Below are positions 25,511-34,962 of a stretch of 38,160 bases of DNA, in pieces. Source of the stretch: Candidatus Burkholderia humilis (GTDB lineage: Bacteria > Pseudomonadota > Gammaproteobacteria > Burkholderiales > Burkholderiaceae); contig LFMX01000044.1 of the NCBI GenBank assembly GCA_001184405.1, positions 1 to 38,160 of the forward strand, given 5' to 3'. A program made the position numbers and the translations under genes. Each line of letters begins with the position of its first letter. Within the stretch, counting starts at the first letter, position 1. The notes under the pieces are model-generated. The model ran no database searches, was not told the DNA's origin, and worked only from the letters and a program-made list of their open reading frames with translations.

Positions 25511-26730
25511 ATCTGGTATAAACTTTGATAATCAAATTACCCCCAACTTAGAATTCGCTTGCCCTCAAGCAAATAAAACTACAACTTGAAACCAGTCATC
25601 AAATTTATCTCAGAGATTCTCAACTACTGCTCAAGGAAATTAGAAACACCATTTCATGTAATAAGCCAATCAAAAGAGCAATAATGTCTACTGAACATAA
25701 CCGGAGTGTGTGTGTCTGATCACATTCAATCATTCCCAATTTCAGTCAATTGCATAAAATAAATATCTTCAACCCTTTTTTCATAGAAAAACATTTTTAA
25801 GCACAACAACCAACTCAATCAGATCAGGTAGGACTTTTAGCTTGTAACGTTAGGCTAGGGACGGGCTAACAAAGAAGGGGAAAGGATATGAAAGCAAAGA
25901 AAAGAGTTTAAATTAGAATGCACATTAAAAAGATACTCTTTGATTTGCTGCACCTACAAAACAACCCCCAACTTAGTATAACTCATATCCCTACTCAATA
26001 TGCTCAAAACAAGACATAAGCCTTTTCAGAACAGCCTTGGACAAAGATAAACAGCAAAGAATATGTACAGATTTTTCTTCATTGTTCTTTTTCTGCATTT
26101 TTTTTTTCAGCTTTTTTTTTCTATTCTGTTCTTTCTTCTCTTTTTTTTTTCTTCAGCATAATACAATAACTAAAAATAACAATAAGAATACAGAACACTC
26201 TCAGCCAATAATTCATAATTATCACCCTTTAATCCTACCACATTCCCATTCAACTACCCATTTTTAACTTGTACCTCACAAATAAACTCCAGTTCTCCCT
26301 CGTTCCCTTGTATCATGATATACAAATGTGCAATTAAACTCTTTTAAGGGACTTTTAGAGGGATAAAAGAAAATAAAAATAAAGGCTAAAGGGTAGTTAA
26401 TGTGGCTATCAGAAAAATTCTTGAATGGCGGCTCTTTCCATTCTATCATTTAGGCTCAGACAATGATCAAGTGATAAAATATATAATCTGGTTGGCTTGA
26501 AAGGCTCAAACTGCCAAAGAACTGCCTATGACCTTCATCTCTAAACCAAGTCAAGTTGTTGTGCCAAGTTTTTAAAACTCATTTTTTTATAAAGGTTAAA
26601 GACCTTTGATTTATACAAAATCCATTCACATTACAACAATTGAATGATCACAGTTGTGCTCAAGATGATTTCCAGTCATGTTAAACAGACACAATCACGT
26701 CCAAAGATTGAATTACACACTACTCCAGCA
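25511..26730. other. AT-rich, eukaryote-like (probably plant) sequence without genes
   Basis: About 1.2 kb are strongly AT-rich, with no bacterial coding frame, Shine-Dalgarno site or codon bias like the flanks. CCCCCAACTTAG occurs twice (25540-25551 and 25965-25976), the first followed by TTGCCCTCAAGCAAAT. I associate this wording with plant Ty3/gypsy-type retroelement flanks, from memory only. Short poly-T/poly-A tracts and GTGTGTGT fit non-coding eukaryotic DNA. Confidence 0.6.
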
Positions 26731-27025
26731 ATTTCTCCCCCCCCCCTCATCCTTCCCGCCGCCCTTTTTTTTTTCATCGTTTCTCGCTTCTCTTCCGCCC
26801 TCATTTGTGGGGTCTGTTTTTTTTTTGTGTGTCCCTTTTTTTTTTTGCCGCCCCTTTTCATCGACGCCCGCCCCGCGGGGGGGGTTTTTCTTTCTTACAA
26901 AAAAAAAAAAAATTCCCCCCCCGCCGTGGAGGCGGCTACTGAATAAAAACCCAAGAAAACAGAAGCCAGAGCCCGCAAGAATAAATCCTGCAAAATAAGC
27001 TTTTTGCGCAGCAATAGAACTGAAA
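26731..27025. other. homopolymer-rich junction followed by a short unassigned leader
   Basis: From 26731 to about 26935 there are long C, T, G and A runs with no biological signal. ATTTCTC at 26731 and TCGTTTCTCGCTTCTCTTC at 26777 lie at nearly the spacing expected for a read-through 3' adapter, so this may be adapter noise. From about 26936 to 27025 ordinary sequence resumes, ending in ACTGAAAATGACG at the S9 peptidase start. I see no gene in it. Confidence 0.5.
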
Positions 27026-29112
27026 ATGACGACAACGAACTGGCCCACATCGAGCGAAGAAAAAAACGACCCGTACATCGGCCTAGAATCGGTAACGGAT
27101 GAGAGCGTAGAACATTGGGTGAACGCCCAAAACCAACGCACAAACGCAGCATTCGGCGAAACACCAGAAGCAAAGGCCCTGTCAGCAAGACTAGAAAAGG
27201 CATATACATCACAAGACCGCATCGTTACATGCTCCCGCTACGGCGATTGGGCCTACAACACCTGGCAGGACGACATCCGCTCGGGATAATAAGACGTACG
27301 CAATGGACCGCATGGCTCCAAGCAAGCCCGAATGGACCACGATCCTGGACATCGACAACCTCGACCTGAACACGGATAAAAAGACCGAAACCCGCTGGGC
27401 GCTAGCCGACTTCAACATGGTTTATCCAACGTACGATCGCGCGCTGGTCAGCCTGTCCCCGGGCGGCTCCGACGCATGCATCGTCCGTGAATTCGACATC
27501 GCGACAAAAAGCTTCGTCGAAGATGGATTCGTTCCCCGATGTCGGCAAACACGGCATCTCGTGGATCGATCGCGACACGGCCTACGTCGGCTGGGACGAT
27601 AGCAAAGCCCACGCTCACCACATCAGGCTTCCCGCACGAAGCAAAACGCTGGAAGCGCGGCACGCCGCTCGCCGATGCCCCCGTCGTCTTTGACTGCGCG
27701 CGCCGCGATATCTCCGCAGGCGTCGACTACGATCCGATCGAAAAACTCCATCTCGCCTCGCGCGCGATCACCTTCTACGACACGCTGCACTACTGGCTCG
27801 ATGAAAAACTCGACGAGAACGGCGAATGGAAGCAATACGACCTGCCCGCGCACGTCGATCTCGAACACTGGAACGGCTGGCTCTTCGTCACGCTGCGCAA
27901 ATGGATGAACGCAGGCGGCCGGCGCTATCCGGCGGGCACGCTGCTCGTCATCCGCCGCGATGCTTTCCTCGACGGCGCGCGCCAGTTCACCGCGCTCTTC
28001 AAGCCGTCCGAGCGGCGCGTGCTCGCGAGCATCGACTTCACGAAAAACTGGCTGATCGTCTCGCTGATGGACGACGGCACGCCGCGCGTCACGCTGATGC
28101 AACCGCCCGCAGACCCGAACGGCACGTGGCTCGAAAAGCCCTTCGCGCTGCCCGAAGCCAGCCAGTCCTACGTCGATTCGATCGATAGCTAACGCGACGA
28201 CACCGTGCTCATCCACGTCGAACATTTTTTGATACCGCCGTCGCTGCACTACGCCGATCTCTCGAACGACGCGCCGTGGCAACTGCTCGCGCAATTGCCC
28301 GCACAGTTCGACGCGACGGGCCTCTCTGCGGTGCGCCATCACGCGATCGCGCCCGATGGCAAGCGCATCCCGTATTGGCTGATCGGCCGCGATGTCGCAC
28401 ACACCACGCACGCTCGCCCTTGCCTGCTGTACGGCTACGGCGGCTTCGAAGTCGCGCTCGATCCGCAATACGACACGACGACCGGCATCGCATGGCTCGA
28501 GCGCGGCGGACTCTACGCGATCGCCAATATTCGCGGCGGCGGCGAATTCGGACCGGACTGGCATCAGGCGGCGTTGCGCGAACATCGTCAGGTTTCGTTC
28601 GATGACTTCATCGCGGTTGCACAAGCGCTCATCGACACCGGCGTGACGAGCGCGAAGCAACTCGGCATTCGCGGCAGCAGCAACGGCGAGCTGCTGGTCG
28701 GCGCGTGCACGGTGCAGCGTCCCGAGCTCTTCGGCGCGGTGTTGTCCGAAGTGCGGCTGCTCGACATGGCGCGCTTTCACTTGCTGTTGCAGGGCGCGTC
28801 GTGGATCGATGAATACGGCGACCCCGATCAGCCCGACGACTTGCGCGTTCTCATGGCGTACTCGCCGTATCAGAACGTGAAGGCGGACGTGAGGTATCCG
28901 CCGGTGCTTTTCACTTCATCGACGAGCGATGATCGCGTGCATCCCGGTCACGCGCACAAGATGGCCGCGAAGATGCAGGCGCGAGGGCATGAGAATGGTA
29001 TTAGGAAACCGGCGATGGCGGCCACGGCGCAGGCATCGAGCCGGAAGTCGTCGCGCAGGCAGAAGCAGCGGCGTTCGCGTTTCTGGCGATGACGCTCGGG
29101 CCGTTGGGCTAA
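27026..29112 (+). pseudogene. prolyl oligopeptidase-family (S9) serine peptidase, multiply broken
   Basis: The N-terminus MTTTNWPTSSEEKNDPYIGL and VEHWVNAQNQRTNAAFGETP is the start of an S9A beta-propeller. The frame changes at about 27270-27300 (TRWALADFNMVYPTYDRALV) and again at about 27530 (FPHEAKRWKRGTPLADAPVV). An in-frame TAA stands at 28190-28192. After it, LLYGYGGFEVALDPQYD, IANIRGGGEFGPDWHQAALR, the nucleophile loop GIRGSSNGELLVGA (family GGSNGG, here with Glu) and TSSTSDDRVHPGHA (the catalytic Asp) are in one frame. The catalytic-His segment ETGDGGHGAGIEPEV is in another, ending at TAA 29110-29112. It is not functional. Confidence 0.9.
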
Positions 29113-29161
29113 GGCGCGCTTTGGCGCGACGAAGGCACTGGGGCGTTCGATGCGTCGCGCA

Positions 29162-29219
29162 TCACACCTTCACAAGCGCCGCCTGCGAACGCAGCACCAA
29201 CGCGCGGCCCGCTAAATCT
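29162..29219 (-). repeat. second copy of an MFS transporter 3' end (paralog remnant)
   Basis: The reverse strand translates DLAGRALVLRSQAALVKV-stop. It parallels the end of the neighbouring MFS gene (LTFAGRTLVLRSHAAPVKV-stop at 29308-29365), with roughly 80% base identity over about 58 bases. It is probably the last codons of a tandem paralog whose body has been deleted. Confidence 0.6.
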
Positions 29220-29307
29220 TGGCGTGACGCGACGGCATCGAGCATTCGATCCATCGCATCCTGCTCAGAAGTCGCAAGGCAAGGCAAGCCGCGCCGCCCT
29301 CATCGCA

Positions 29308-30488
29308 TCAAACTTTCACCGGCGCCGCATGCGAACGCAATACCAGCGTGCGCCCCGCGAAAGTCAGCACACCGCACACGCCGATCACGATGCCCATCCC
29401 ATGCGGCGATACATCGTCGAACAGACCCCACCGCAAGACTCGCGAGCGCACCGAGAGCGAGCTACATCGCGCCGAAGACCGCGGCGGCCGCGCCCGCGTT
29501 GCGCGGGTAGCGATGCATCAGTTCGGTCGTGCAGTTGGCCGACAGCAGCCCCACCGTGCCGACCACGAGGAACAGGCTCGCGACGATCGACCACAAGCCG
29601 CCCCACCCCGTCAGCGATACGAGCAACACCGTCAGCGCCACCGCGATGCTCACGAACGACGCGGCCAAGATCATCTTCATCGCGCCGAGCCGGCCGACGA
29701 GCTTCGCGTTGAAGACATTGCCCAGAATGATCCCGACGATATTCAGCCCGAACAGCAGCCCGTAGTGCTGCGGCTTCACGTGAAAGTAATCGATATAAAC
29801 GAACGGCGTCGCGGTAATATACGCGAACATCGATGCGAACGCCATGCCGCCGCACATCATGTGACCCCACGTGACCGGATCGGTCAGCAAGTGGCCGTAC
29901 GCCGCGAAGGACTTGCCGAGCGCCGCGCGCGGGCGCTTCTCCTTCGGCTAGGTTTCCGGCACGCGCAGGAAAGCAGTCACCGCGCACGCCAGCCCGAAAA
30001 GCGTCAGCACAGCGAACACCACGCGCCAGCCGCCCAGCAGCAACTGTCCGCCGATCAGCGGCGCGAGCAGCGGCCCGATCGCCGTGACGATGGCGAGCAT
30101 CGACAGGACGCGGGCGGCATCGGACGGCGCGTGCGCATCGCGGGCGATGGCGCGCGACAGCACCGACGCCGCGCCCGCGCCGAGCGCCTGCAGAAAGCAC
30201 ATGAGCACGAGCACATCGATCGAACCGGCCACCGCGCAGCCGATGCTCGCCGCCGCGTAAAGCGCAATGCCGCCGAGCAGGATCGGGCGGCGGCCGTAGG
30301 TATCGGAAAGCGGGCCGTACAGCAGCATGCCGAACGAAAAACTCGTCAGCGTACTCTGCGCGGCGGCGGGGCTCGTGCCGAACGCCGTGGCCAGCGACGG
30401 CAAACTCGGCAGATACATGTCGATCGACAACGGACCGCACGCGGCAAGCGCGCCGAGCAAGAGAATCAGGCGGGCATCGGGCTTTCAT
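29308..30488 (-). pseudogene. Bcr/CflA-type MFS drug-resistance transporter, broken
   Basis: This is an inner-membrane proton-driven exporter in origin. The first half reads LILLLGALAACGPLSIDMYL, GPLSDTYGRRPILLGGIALY (MFS motif A) and multiple membrane spans. The initiating MKAR (ATG 30488) is one base out of frame with it. A TAG at 29948-29950 replaces Trp in the expected PETWPKEKRP loop. The same frame continues with TWGHMMCGGMAFASMFAYIT, HYGLLFGLNIVGIILGNVFN and AAAVFGAM, where a second TAG replaces Gln. A further frameshift separates the last helix and tail (GVCGVLTFAGRTLVLRSHAA). Dead gene. Confidence 0.88.
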
Positions 30489-30627
30489 CGGGAAGTATCG
30501 GACATTGAATCGGGAAATGAGAGGGGCGCGGAATCGTCTTATACGACGAAGCGCCAATTGTAAGCGACGCTTTGCACGCAATCGTCGTGCTCTAATTTGC
30601 ACTTTCTGCCCCAAACCTGAGCAACCG

Positions 30628-31127
30628 ATGACCGCCTTCCTGCTGATCTGGAGCCCCAAAAAGTGACCGTGGCCCGAGTTGCCCGATGTCGCGCGTCGCG
30701 TCGCCGCGAACGAAGCCGTCGCCGATGTCTGGGGGTGCGGCACCACGCGCGGCCTGCTGCCGGGCGATCGCGTGTTCGTGCATCGCGTGTCGCAGGAACC
30801 GAAGGGCGTGTTCGCGTCGGGCTACGTGACGCGTCGCCGTACGAAGAAGTGCCGGACACGGCGTCCAAACGTGGCTATCGGCTGTGCATCGACTTCGTGT
30901 ACGACTTTCTCGCCAATGCCAACGAGCGCGTCGTCGTCACGCGCGACGAGTTGCGCGCGCATCCGTTTTCCGTGCAGACGTGGGATGCGCAGATGTCCGG
31001 CACGCTGATCAAGCCGATTGCCGAAGGCGCGCTGGAAAAGCTGTGGACCGAGCGCACAGGACGGCGATCAAGCTTCAGCGTGATTCAGGCCATCGATCGC
31101 AGCATGCGCGCGGAAAAATCCGGCTGA
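30628..31127 (+). pseudogene. EVE/HNH-associated N-terminal-domain-like protein, broken
   Basis: The frame opens MTAFLLIWSPKK and hits TGA at 30664-30666, where a Trp is expected ('KKWPWPELPDVARRV'). It continues in frame with PELPDVARRVAANEAVADVW, GCGTTRGLLPGDRVFVHRVS and QEPKGVFASGYVTR. At about 30838 it shifts to SPYEEVPDTASKRGYRL, VVVTRDELRAHPFSVQTWDA and QMSGTLIKPIAEGALEKLW. The pattern 'LLiW.PKkW.W' plus 'GDRVFl.R...PkGifasG' resembles the EVE-like small-ligand or modified-base domain found before HNH nucleases. That assignment is from memory. No nuclease domain follows here. Confidence 0.6.
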
Positions 31128-31323
31128 GCGCGGTTCGTCCGAACTAAACCAATGCGCGCCGCACCCGCTGTGCGCCGCGCGGAACCGGCCCGTTCCCATC
31201 GTCTCCAGTACAATTTCAGACAACTTTCTCGCGTCGGATCGCGCGTCGGCGGCTCGCCCGGGCACTCGCCGGCAGACAGCGCCACGCGGCATCCGCATCC
31301 ACTTTCAGCGCAGGCCTCTTCCC

Positions 31324-32607
31324 ATGTCCAAGAATCAAGCTCTCTTCGAACGCGCCCAGCGAACCATTCCCGGCGGCGTGAATTCGCCGGTGCGGACGTT
31401 TCGCTCGGTCGGCGGCACGCCGCGTTTCATCGAGCGCGCGCAAGGGCCGTACTTCTGGGATGCGGACGGCCAGCGCTATATCGACTACATCGGCTCGTGG
31501 GGCCCGATGATCCTCGGCCACGTGCATCCCGAAGTGCTCGACGCCGTGCAGCGCGTGCTCGCCAACGGCTTCTCGTTCGGCGCGCCGACCGAAGCGGAAA
31601 TCGAAATCGCCGAGGAAATCTGCAAGCTGGTGTCGTCGATCGAACAGGTGCGCATGGTTTCGTCCGGCACCGAAGCGACGATGAGCGCGCTGCGTCTCGC
31701 GCGCGGCTTCACGAACCGCAACCGCATCATCAAGTTCGAGGGCTGCTATCACGGTCACGCGGACAGTCTGCTGGTGAAGGCCGGTTCGGGCCTGCTGACG
31801 TTCGGCAACCCAACTTCCGCGGGCGTGCCGGCGGATATCGCCAAACACACGACCGTGCTCGAGTACAACAACGTCGAGCAACTGAACGAGGCGTTCAAGG
31901 CGTTCGGCAATGAGATTGCGTCGGTGATCGTCGAACCGGTCGCGGGCAACATGAATCTCGTGCGCGCGACGCCGGAATTCCTCAACATGCTGCGCGAGCG
32001 CTGCAACGAATACGGCTCGGTCCTGATTTTCGACGAAGTGATGTGCGGATTCCGCGTGGCGCTCGGCGGCGCGCAGCAGGTCTACGGCATCAAGCCGGAC
32101 CTGACGTGTCTGGGCAAGGTCATTGGCGGCGGCATGCCGGCGGCGGCGTTCGGCGGACGCAGCGACATCATAGCGCATCTCGCGCCGCTGGGCGGCGTGT
32201 ATCAGGCGGGCACGCTGTCGGGCAATCCGATCGCGGTCGCCGCGGGCCTGAAAACGCTGCAACTGATCCAGCGCCCCGGTTTCTACGACGACCTCGCCAA
32301 ACAAACGCGCAAACTCGTCGATGGCCTCACCCCCGTCGCACGCGAGGCCAAAGTGTCCTTCTCGGCCGATTCCATCGGCGGCATGTTCGGCCTGTATTTC
32401 ATGGACACGGTGCCGGGCAGCTTCGCGGAAATCGCCAAGGGCGACACGAAGCGCTTCAACGCTTTCTTCCACGCGATGCTCGACGCCGGCGTGTACTTCG
32501 CGCCGTCCGCATTCGAAGCGGGTTTCGTGTCGAGCGCGCACGACGACGCCGTGATCGACGCGACGATCGATGCCGCGCGCGGCGCGTTCGCATCGCTCGC
32601 AGTCTGA
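31324..32607 (+). CDS. hemL: glutamate-1-semialdehyde 2,1-aminomutase
   Basis: HemL makes 5-aminolevulinate for heme and other tetrapyrroles. The 427-residue class III PLP enzyme opens with [20 protein letters not shown]. It has [20 protein letters not shown] (PLP phosphate), [40 protein letters not shown] and [19 protein letters not shown] with the Schiff-base Lys. Full length with no lesions, it contrasts with the broken genes just upstream. It is followed by ribD after 18 bases. Confidence 0.97.
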   Translation: MSKNQALFERAQRTIPGGVNSPVRTFRSVGGTPRFIERAQGPYFWDADGQRYIDYIGSWGPMILGHVHPEVLDAVQRVLANGFSFGAPTEAEIEIAEEICKLVSSIEQVRMVSSGTEATMSALRLARGFTNRNRIIKFEGCYHGHADSLLVKAGSGLLTFGNPTSAGVPADIAKHTTVLEYNNVEQLNEAFKAFGNEIASVIVEPVAGNMNLVRATPEFLNMLRERCNEYGSVLIFDEVMCGFRVALGGAQQVYGIKPDLTCLGKVIGGGMPAAAFGGRSDIIAHLAPLGGVYQAGTLSGNPIAVAAGLKTLQLIQRPGFYDDLAKQTRKLVDGLTPVAREAKVSFSADSIGGMFGLYFMDTVPGSFAEIAKGDTKRFNAFFHAMLDAGVYFAPSAFEAGFVSSAHDDAVIDATIDAARGAFASLAV

Positions 32608-32625
32608 CGCGCCCGGGCCGCGCCG

Positions 32626-33738
32626 ATGTTCTCGCAAACCGACTTCACGCACATGGAGCGCGCGCTCGCGCTCGCCTCGAAGGGCATGTACACGACGACG
32701 CCGAATCCGCGCGTCGGCTGCGTGCTCGTCAAGAACGGCGAAGTGATCGGCACCGGCTTTACGCAGCCCGCCGGTCAGGATCACGCCGAAGTCCGCGCGC
32801 TGAAGGACGCGCGTTCGCGCGCCAAAGACCCGCGCGGCGCAACCGCCTACGTGACGCTCGAACCGTGCAGCCATTTCGGACGCACGCCGCCTTGCGCGCA
32901 CGCGCTGATCGACGCGCGCGTCGAAAAAGTGATCGCCGCGATGGAAGATCCGAATCCGGCCGTGTCCGGGCGCAGCCTGACCATGTTGCGCGATGCGGGC
33001 ATCGACGTACGCTGCGGGCTGCTGGCGAACGAGGCGCATGAGATAAACATCGGCTTCGTGTCGCGCATGACGCGCCGTCGCCCATGGGTGCGTATGAAAG
33101 TGGCGGCGACGCTGGACGGCCGCACCGGCCTGCCCTCGGGCGAAAGCCAGTGGATCACTGGCGAAGACGCGCGCGCCGATGGCCACGCGTGGCGCGCCCG
33201 CGCCTGCGCGATCCTCACGGGCATCGGCACCGTACGCGAGGATGATCCGCAACTGACCGTGCGCGCAGTCGACACGCCGCGCCAGCCGCAGCGCGTATTG
33301 ATCGACAGCCGTCTGGACGTGCCGCTCGACGCGCGCATGCTTGAAGGCGCCGCGCCGTGGATTTTCCATCCCGCCGGCGCCGATGCCGCGCGCCAGAACG
33401 CGCTGCGCGACAAGGGCGCGGACCTGATCGAACTGTCTAACGAGCATGGCAAGGTCGATTTGCCCGCGATGCTCACGGCGCTTGCGGATCGCGGCATCAA
33501 CGAATTGCATGTCGAAGCCGGGCACAAGCTGAACGGGTCGCTGTTGCGCGAAGGCTGCGTGGACGAACTGCTGGTGTATCTCGCGCCTAGTCTCCTCGGC
33601 AGCGCGCCCGGCATGTTCGACTTCGCGCCGCCTTCCACGCTCGACGCCCGGCCGCATCTGAAATTTCATCGCATCGACCGGCTCGGCGACGATCTGCGCA
33701 TCCTCGCGCGCTTCGCCGATGCGAACGTCGCCAACTGA
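32626..33738 (+). CDS. ribD: bifunctional diaminohydroxyphosphoribosylaminopyrimidine deaminase / reductase
   Basis: RibD performs steps two and three of riboflavin synthesis. The N-terminal deaminase domain carries the zinc site HAEVRAL (His53, Glu55) and EPCSHFGRTPPC (Cys81, Cys90). The C-terminal DHFR-like reductase begins at RPWVRMKVAATLDGRTGLPS and contains WITGEDARADGHAWRARACA, ILTGIGTVREDDPQLTVR and ELHVEAGHKLNGSLL. At 370 residues it is the usual length. It opens the rib cluster in front of ribC. Confidence 0.96.
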   Translation: MFSQTDFTHMERALALASKGMYTTTPNPRVGCVLVKNGEVIGTGFTQPAGQDHAEVRALKDARSRAKDPRGATAYVTLEPCSHFGRTPPCAHALIDARVEKVIAAMEDPNPAVSGRSLTMLRDAGIDVRCGLLANEAHEINIGFVSRMTRRRPWVRMKVAATLDGRTGLPSGESQWITGEDARADGHAWRARACAILTGIGTVREDDPQLTVRAVDTPRQPQRVLIDSRLDVPLDARMLEGAAPWIFHPAGADAARQNALRDKGADLIELSNEHGKVDLPAMLTALADRGINELHVEAGHKLNGSLLREGCVDELLVYLAPSLLGSAPGMFDFAPPSTLDARPHLKFHRIDRLGDDLRILARFADANVAN

Positions 33739-33770
33739 TTCACGCTTTGCCTTAAAGAGGAACGCTCCAG

Positions 33771-34385
33771 ATGTTCACAGGAATTGTCGCGGCGGTGGGC
33801 CGCATCGAAAAAGTCACGCCGCTCGGTTCGGAACCGGAAGCGGGCGTGCGCCTGACGATCGCGGCGGGCAGCCTCGATCTCGCCGATGTCGAACTCGGCG
33901 ACAGCATCGCCATTCAGGGCGCGTGCATGACCGTCGTGCAGAAATCGCCCGATTCGTTCGATGTCGAAGTCTCGCGCGAAAGCCTGAACAAAACCGTCGG
34001 TCTCGGTGATGCCAACGCCGAAGTGAATCTGGAAAAGGCGTTGCGCGCGCACGACCGGCTGGGCGGGCATCTCGTCTCGGGTCATGTGGACGGGCTCGCC
34101 GTGGTGTCGCGTTTCGAGCCGATCGGGGAATCGCACGAATTGCGGATCGTCGCGCCGAAGGATATCGGCAAATATCTGGCGTACAAGGGTTCGGTCACGG
34201 TCAATGGCGTGAGTCTCACAGTGAATTCCGTCAGCGATTGCGCGGATGGCTGCGAGTTCTCCATCAACCTGATTCCGAATACCGTCAAAGTGACGACGCT
34301 CAAGGCGCTGACCCAAGGCAAAAAGGTCAATCTCGAGATCGATCTGATCGCGCGGTATGTGGAACGGATGATGAACGCGAAGTGA
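33771..34385 (+). CDS. ribC: riboflavin synthase (alpha subunit)
   Basis: This enzyme dismutates two 6,7-dimethyl-8-ribityllumazine molecules to riboflavin. The 204-residue protein has two tandem lumazine-binding barrels. The first starts MFTGIVAAVGRIEKV and includes DSIAIQGACMTVV; the second is marked by LGGHLVSGHVDGLA and GSVTVNGVSLTVN. AAAGAGGAA lies upstream of the ATG. It is also named ribE in some schemes. The 3' end nearly touches the convergent gene at 34387. Confidence 0.96.
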   Translation: MFTGIVAAVGRIEKVTPLGSEPEAGVRLTIAAGSLDLADVELGDSIAIQGACMTVVQKSPDSFDVEVSRESLNKTVGLGDANAEVNLEKALRAHDRLGGHLVSGHVDGLAVVSRFEPIGESHELRIVAPKDIGKYLAYKGSVTVNGVSLTVNSVSDCADGCEFSINLIPNTVKVTTLKALTQGKKVNLEIDLIARYVERMMNAK

Positions 34386-34386
34386 T

Positions 34387-34764
34387 TCAGGCGGCATTGC
34401 GGCGAATCGACAGCAGATAAATGGCGGCATCGGCGTAGAGGTAAAGCAGGCGGCATCCATCGAACAAGTACGCGAACAACTCGCCGCCCGCCGCCTCCGC
34501 TCGCTGCAGCAACTCGCTCATCATGGGCGGCGCTTCGTCGCCGTCCGGATGCAACTCCAGCACGCGACGCCCGATGGACGGCGAGCGCTCCAGCAGCGGA
34601 ATCACTTCCTGCGCAATGCCATCGATCAGATGGTCGAAATCTGCGCCGGTCATCGATCGTTCGATTTCCGCGAACCGTGCATCGAAATAACCGGTGACAC
34701 GCACGGTGGCGCGCTCCGTCCCTTCTTCTATTACATTGTCTGGAAACTGGCGTGCATGAGTCAT
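34387..34764 (-). CDS. uncharacterised protein with RelE/ParE-like features
   Basis: The ATG at 34764 gives 125 residues; a longer frame to 34935 would run through the ribBA leader and is less likely. The middle (FDHLIDGIAQEVIPLLERSP followed by GRRVLEL) and the end (FAYLFDGCRLLYLYADAAIY, then LLSIRR) resemble the helical hairpin and final beta-sheet of RelE/ParE-family toxins ('..yRllY....iyiLsi.h'). No antitoxin gene is adjacent, and the typical C-terminal basic active residues are not obvious. It lies between ribC and ribBA on the opposite strand. Treat the toxin link as a guess. Confidence 0.5.
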   Translation of the reverse strand: MTHARQFPDNVIEEGTERATVRVTGYFDARFAEIERSMTGADFDHLIDGIAQEVIPLLERSPSIGRRVLELHPDGDEAPPMMSELLQRAEAAGGELFAYLFDGCRLLYLYADAAIYLLSIRRNAA

Positions 34765-34822
34765 GGCCGCGTTGTCCTGTGAGTTGAGATGCAGCCAGTC
34801 TCGCAGCCGCGCGGCGGCGGCG

Positions 34823-34845
34823 CCATTCGTCCGAATGGCATAGGC
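34823..34845 (+). repeat. dispersed intergenic motif, copy 3 (upstream of ribBA)
   Basis: The 23-bp stretch beginning CCATTCGTCCGAATGGCATA is 22 of 23 identical to 23584-23606. It lies 118 bases before the ribBA start codon, in the shared upstream region with the divergent small gene. Confidence 0.65.
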
Positions 34846-34962
34846 AAAATCACCGAAAACCTGTCTGCCGATTTCCCCGACCGTGTCGCGCGCGTGGCGT
34901 AAAATACGTGGTTTCCGAATCGCGCTATTCCGCACTAAACCGCACTAAAACGGGACGCCACC

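Noticed and set aside
26037..26946. Short open frames in the AT-rich segment
   Set aside because: They consist of Phe/Ser/Leu or Pro runs from homopolymers, with no start context or similarity to bacterial proteins.
31216..33669. 817-codon open frame on the reverse strand over hemL and ribD
   Set aside because: It is the antisense shadow of two well-conserved high-GC genes. The translation is Arg/His/Ala-rich with no domain.
34765..34962. Possible FMN riboswitch in front of ribBA
   Set aside because: The conserved RFN blocks (such as the GGCGGTAA and GCCGACGGT-like segments) were not found. Only the dispersed palindromic motif is present.
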